This document shows positions 6,336-7,725 of a stretch of 7,725 nucleotides of DNA, in pieces; within the stretch, counting starts at the first letter, position 1, and every line of letters starts with the position of its first letter. Below the pieces are notes generated by a model. It did not search any database and was not told the DNA's origin. It saw only the letters and a program-made list of their open reading frames with translations. Both the position numbers and the translations under genes were made by a program. The DNA comes from an uncultured Lachnoclostridium sp. GTDB taxonomy: Bacteria > Bacillota > Clostridia > Lachnospirales > Lachnospiraceae. The DNA lies in NCBI GenBank assembly GCA_902464595.1, contig CABQJX010000127.1:1-7725 (forward strand), written 5' to 3'.

Positions 6336-7655
6336 TTATATCTCTACCTTAAAGATTGTCTGCTTCTTAATATCAGTTGCCAGTGCATCAAGGGCAGCGC
6401 CCACTCTGGAACGGCGAAGAATATGCTGTTCTTCCTTCGATGTTCCCGGATTTCCGAGAGGATAAGGAATAGAGATAGTCGGAACCATTCTGTTTACACC
6501 CACCGTCTGGGCAACCGGAAGAAGGTTGCACATAAGAACAACTGGGAATCCTGCACGCTCAAATTCTTTTACCATCGTTGACCCGCAACGAGTACAGGTC
6601 CCTCAGGTGGAGACCATGATGATGCCGTCAACATGGTCCTCCTTTAACAGTGGAATGATTTCTTTGGCCATTCTCTTGGCCTCTCCCTGGGTAGTTCCAG
6701 TTCCTACAGTAGAGTAGAAATAATCGTGAAGGGAACCGTATTTCCCTTCTGCCAGGTATTCTTTCATCACGTCAACCGGCATGATTACGTTTGGATCTGC
6801 ATTGGCAGCAGCAGGGTCAAAACCGGCATGGATGGTCTTAAACTCTCCGCCTTTTAAGCGATCCATCTGAGAAATATCGTATCTTCCCCAGCGGGTAGCG
6901 GATGCAGACTGGATCTTATCCGGGTTATCTACAGGAACAATACCGCCTGTATTGCAGAGCGCGATCTTCGCATGAGCCAGATCCTTGATAGCCGGAGCAA
7001 TGGGAACCAGATCCTTTTTAGGGATGATCAGCTCGGAAACAAAAGGTTTTCCCGTAGCCTTTGCGATCAGCATATCCACCGCACGGTCTGCAGCCATCAC
7101 CGGCTCCTTCAGCCATACCTGATGACGGATTCCTCTCTGGTAGTAGCCCTCAGCATCAGGGCCTTCCAGCTCCTCACCCTTTAACAGCTTTGCAGCCAGG
7201 TTTACCATGGCTTCCACATCATTTTTCATACTCACTGCGCTGTGGCTGCCCTTCATGATGTACATTTCTTTTTTGAACATCTCAACGCCGGGGTTCTCTG
7301 CATGCATGGAAGTGATCACCGGCACATTGTATTTTGCGGCAATAACCTTTCCGATCTCTCCGCAGGCAACGCCGTAACGTCCTGCCTGGAAAGCCGGACC
7401 TGCGATGAACAGGTCAAATTCTTTTCCCTCTAATGCCTTTAAAATACGCTCGATGGCCTCCTCTCTGTGAGTGCTCATAAAGTTATCGCCGCAGATAATG
7501 GTAGCGGTAACCTGAGCGTCACAGCCAGCCAGTTTCTGGGAGATCAAACCAGTTGGCCCCACCACTCCATCTCTCACTTCAGGCTCAAAATCAGCCTTGT
7601 CTTCTCCGCCGATACCGGCAAAGAACTGATTGATATAACAAATGACGTTCTTCAT
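6336..7655 (-). CDS. grdH: Betaine (glycine/sarcosine/betaine) reductase component B beta subunit, selenoprotein with in-frame UGA
   Basis: Substrate-specific selenoprotein subunit of a Stickland-type reductase. For betaine, the complex makes acetyl phosphate and trimethylamine with reduced selenoprotein A and component C; it acts in the cytoplasm. Seen: 439 codons with one in-frame TGA at 6603-6605 (residue 351). The flanking text is VST-U-GTCTRC, the UxxCxxC redox motif with C354 and C357. The N-terminus (YINQFFAGIGGEDKAD) and C-terminus (MVPTISIPYPLGNP) are both family hallmarks, so the TGA is recoded rather than a stop; the length fits GrdB/F/H proteins. ATG at 7655 is preferred over the upstream in-frame GTG at 7673 because GGAGGAG lies 9 bases before it and the GTG is fused to that site. 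A BCCT transporter follows, which favours the betaine enzyme (GrdH) over sarcosine (GrdF) or glycine (GrdB); this assignment is inference. The alpha subunit is not in the window. Confidence 0.93.
6575..6591 (-). promoter_or_regulatory. SECIS-like stem-loop downstream of the UGA codon
   Basis: In the mRNA sense, a perfect 6-bp stem (UCGUUG/CAACGA) closes a 5-base loop, CGGGU, starting 11 bases after the UGA. Bacterial SECIS elements sit inside the coding region just after the UGA and present a G-U-containing apical loop to SelB. Position, size and the GGGU loop fit this, and the codons are part of the CTRCGSTM stretch. The stem is short and no energy calculation was made. Confidence 0.65.
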
Positions 7656-7664
7656 AGGTCTTCT

Positions 7665-7671
7665 CTCCTCC
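7665..7671 (-). promoter_or_regulatory. Ribosome binding site deciding the grdH start
   Basis: GGAGGAG on the minus strand, 9 bases before the ATG at 7655. It overlaps the alternative GTG start at 7673, which itself lacks a purine-rich site, so the shorter protein is preferred. Confidence 0.75.
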
Positions 7672-7725
7672 ACGACAAACGCATGAATGAATAAATTATG
7701 AACACCCTGTCCGGATTTTTTGATA

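Noticed and set aside
6336..6575. A separate short gene for the 79-residue C-terminal piece of the reductase.
   Set aside because: It is in frame with the upstream part, separated only by a UGA and nine sense codons, has no ribosome binding site of its own, and the junction encodes the UxxCxxC motif.
6189..6581. Plus-strand open frame of 130 residues across the grdH/BCCT boundary.
   Set aside because: It is a shadow of two well-supported minus-strand genes, with no ribosome binding site and no recognisable family.

Overview
The window looks like chromosomal DNA of an anaerobic, amino-acid-fermenting Firmicute, most likely a Clostridia/Lachnospiraceae-type organism. The grounds are a Grd-type selenoprotein reductase subunit, a MazF close to Bacillus EndoA, strong AGGAGG-type ribosome binding sites, moderate GC in genes with very AT-rich spacers, and hairpin-plus-U-run terminators. 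The genus is an inference. All six recognisable genes lie on the minus strand, so the text below runs from high to low coordinates.

Right part (7655 to 4784): a betaine reductase-type selenoprotein, component B beta subunit (probably grdH), is followed 43 bases later by a BCCT-family betaine/choline/carnitine transporter. The grdH frame contains an in-frame UGA at 6603-6605, read as selenocysteine in a UxxCxxC motif and followed by a SECIS-like stem-loop. A naive gene call splits it in two. The pair reads as an uptake-plus-reduction cassette (betaine in; acetyl phosphate and trimethylamine out), with the alpha subunit and other components expected beyond the right edge. A strong terminator (4714-4765) closes the unit.

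Middle (4622 to 4115): a stand-alone MazF/EndoA-type mRNA interferase gene with a roughly 32-residue N-terminal extension and no visible antitoxin partner, closed by its own terminator (4115-4153).

Left part (4114 to 142): an AT-rich 326-base leader with a sigma-A-like promoter overlapped by TGTAT/ATACA dyads drives a compact three-gene operon for a xanthine dehydrogenase-family molybdenum hydroxylase, in the order FAD subunit, [2Fe-2S] subunit, molybdopterin subunit. The genes overlap or nearly abut. The molybdopterin subunit keeps the catalytic Glu, but has Ile where purine-oxidising enzymes carry the Glu that positions the purine, so its substrate may not be xanthine. A GC-rich hairpin (71-112) lies past the end of the operon.

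The main points for a second look are the recoded UGA with its SECIS-like hairpin, the non-canonical substrate pocket of the hydroxylase, the dyad array over its promoter, and the apparently solitary MazF. I see no CRISPR array, insertion sequence, tRNA or rRNA, and nothing that amounts to a wholly unknown system.
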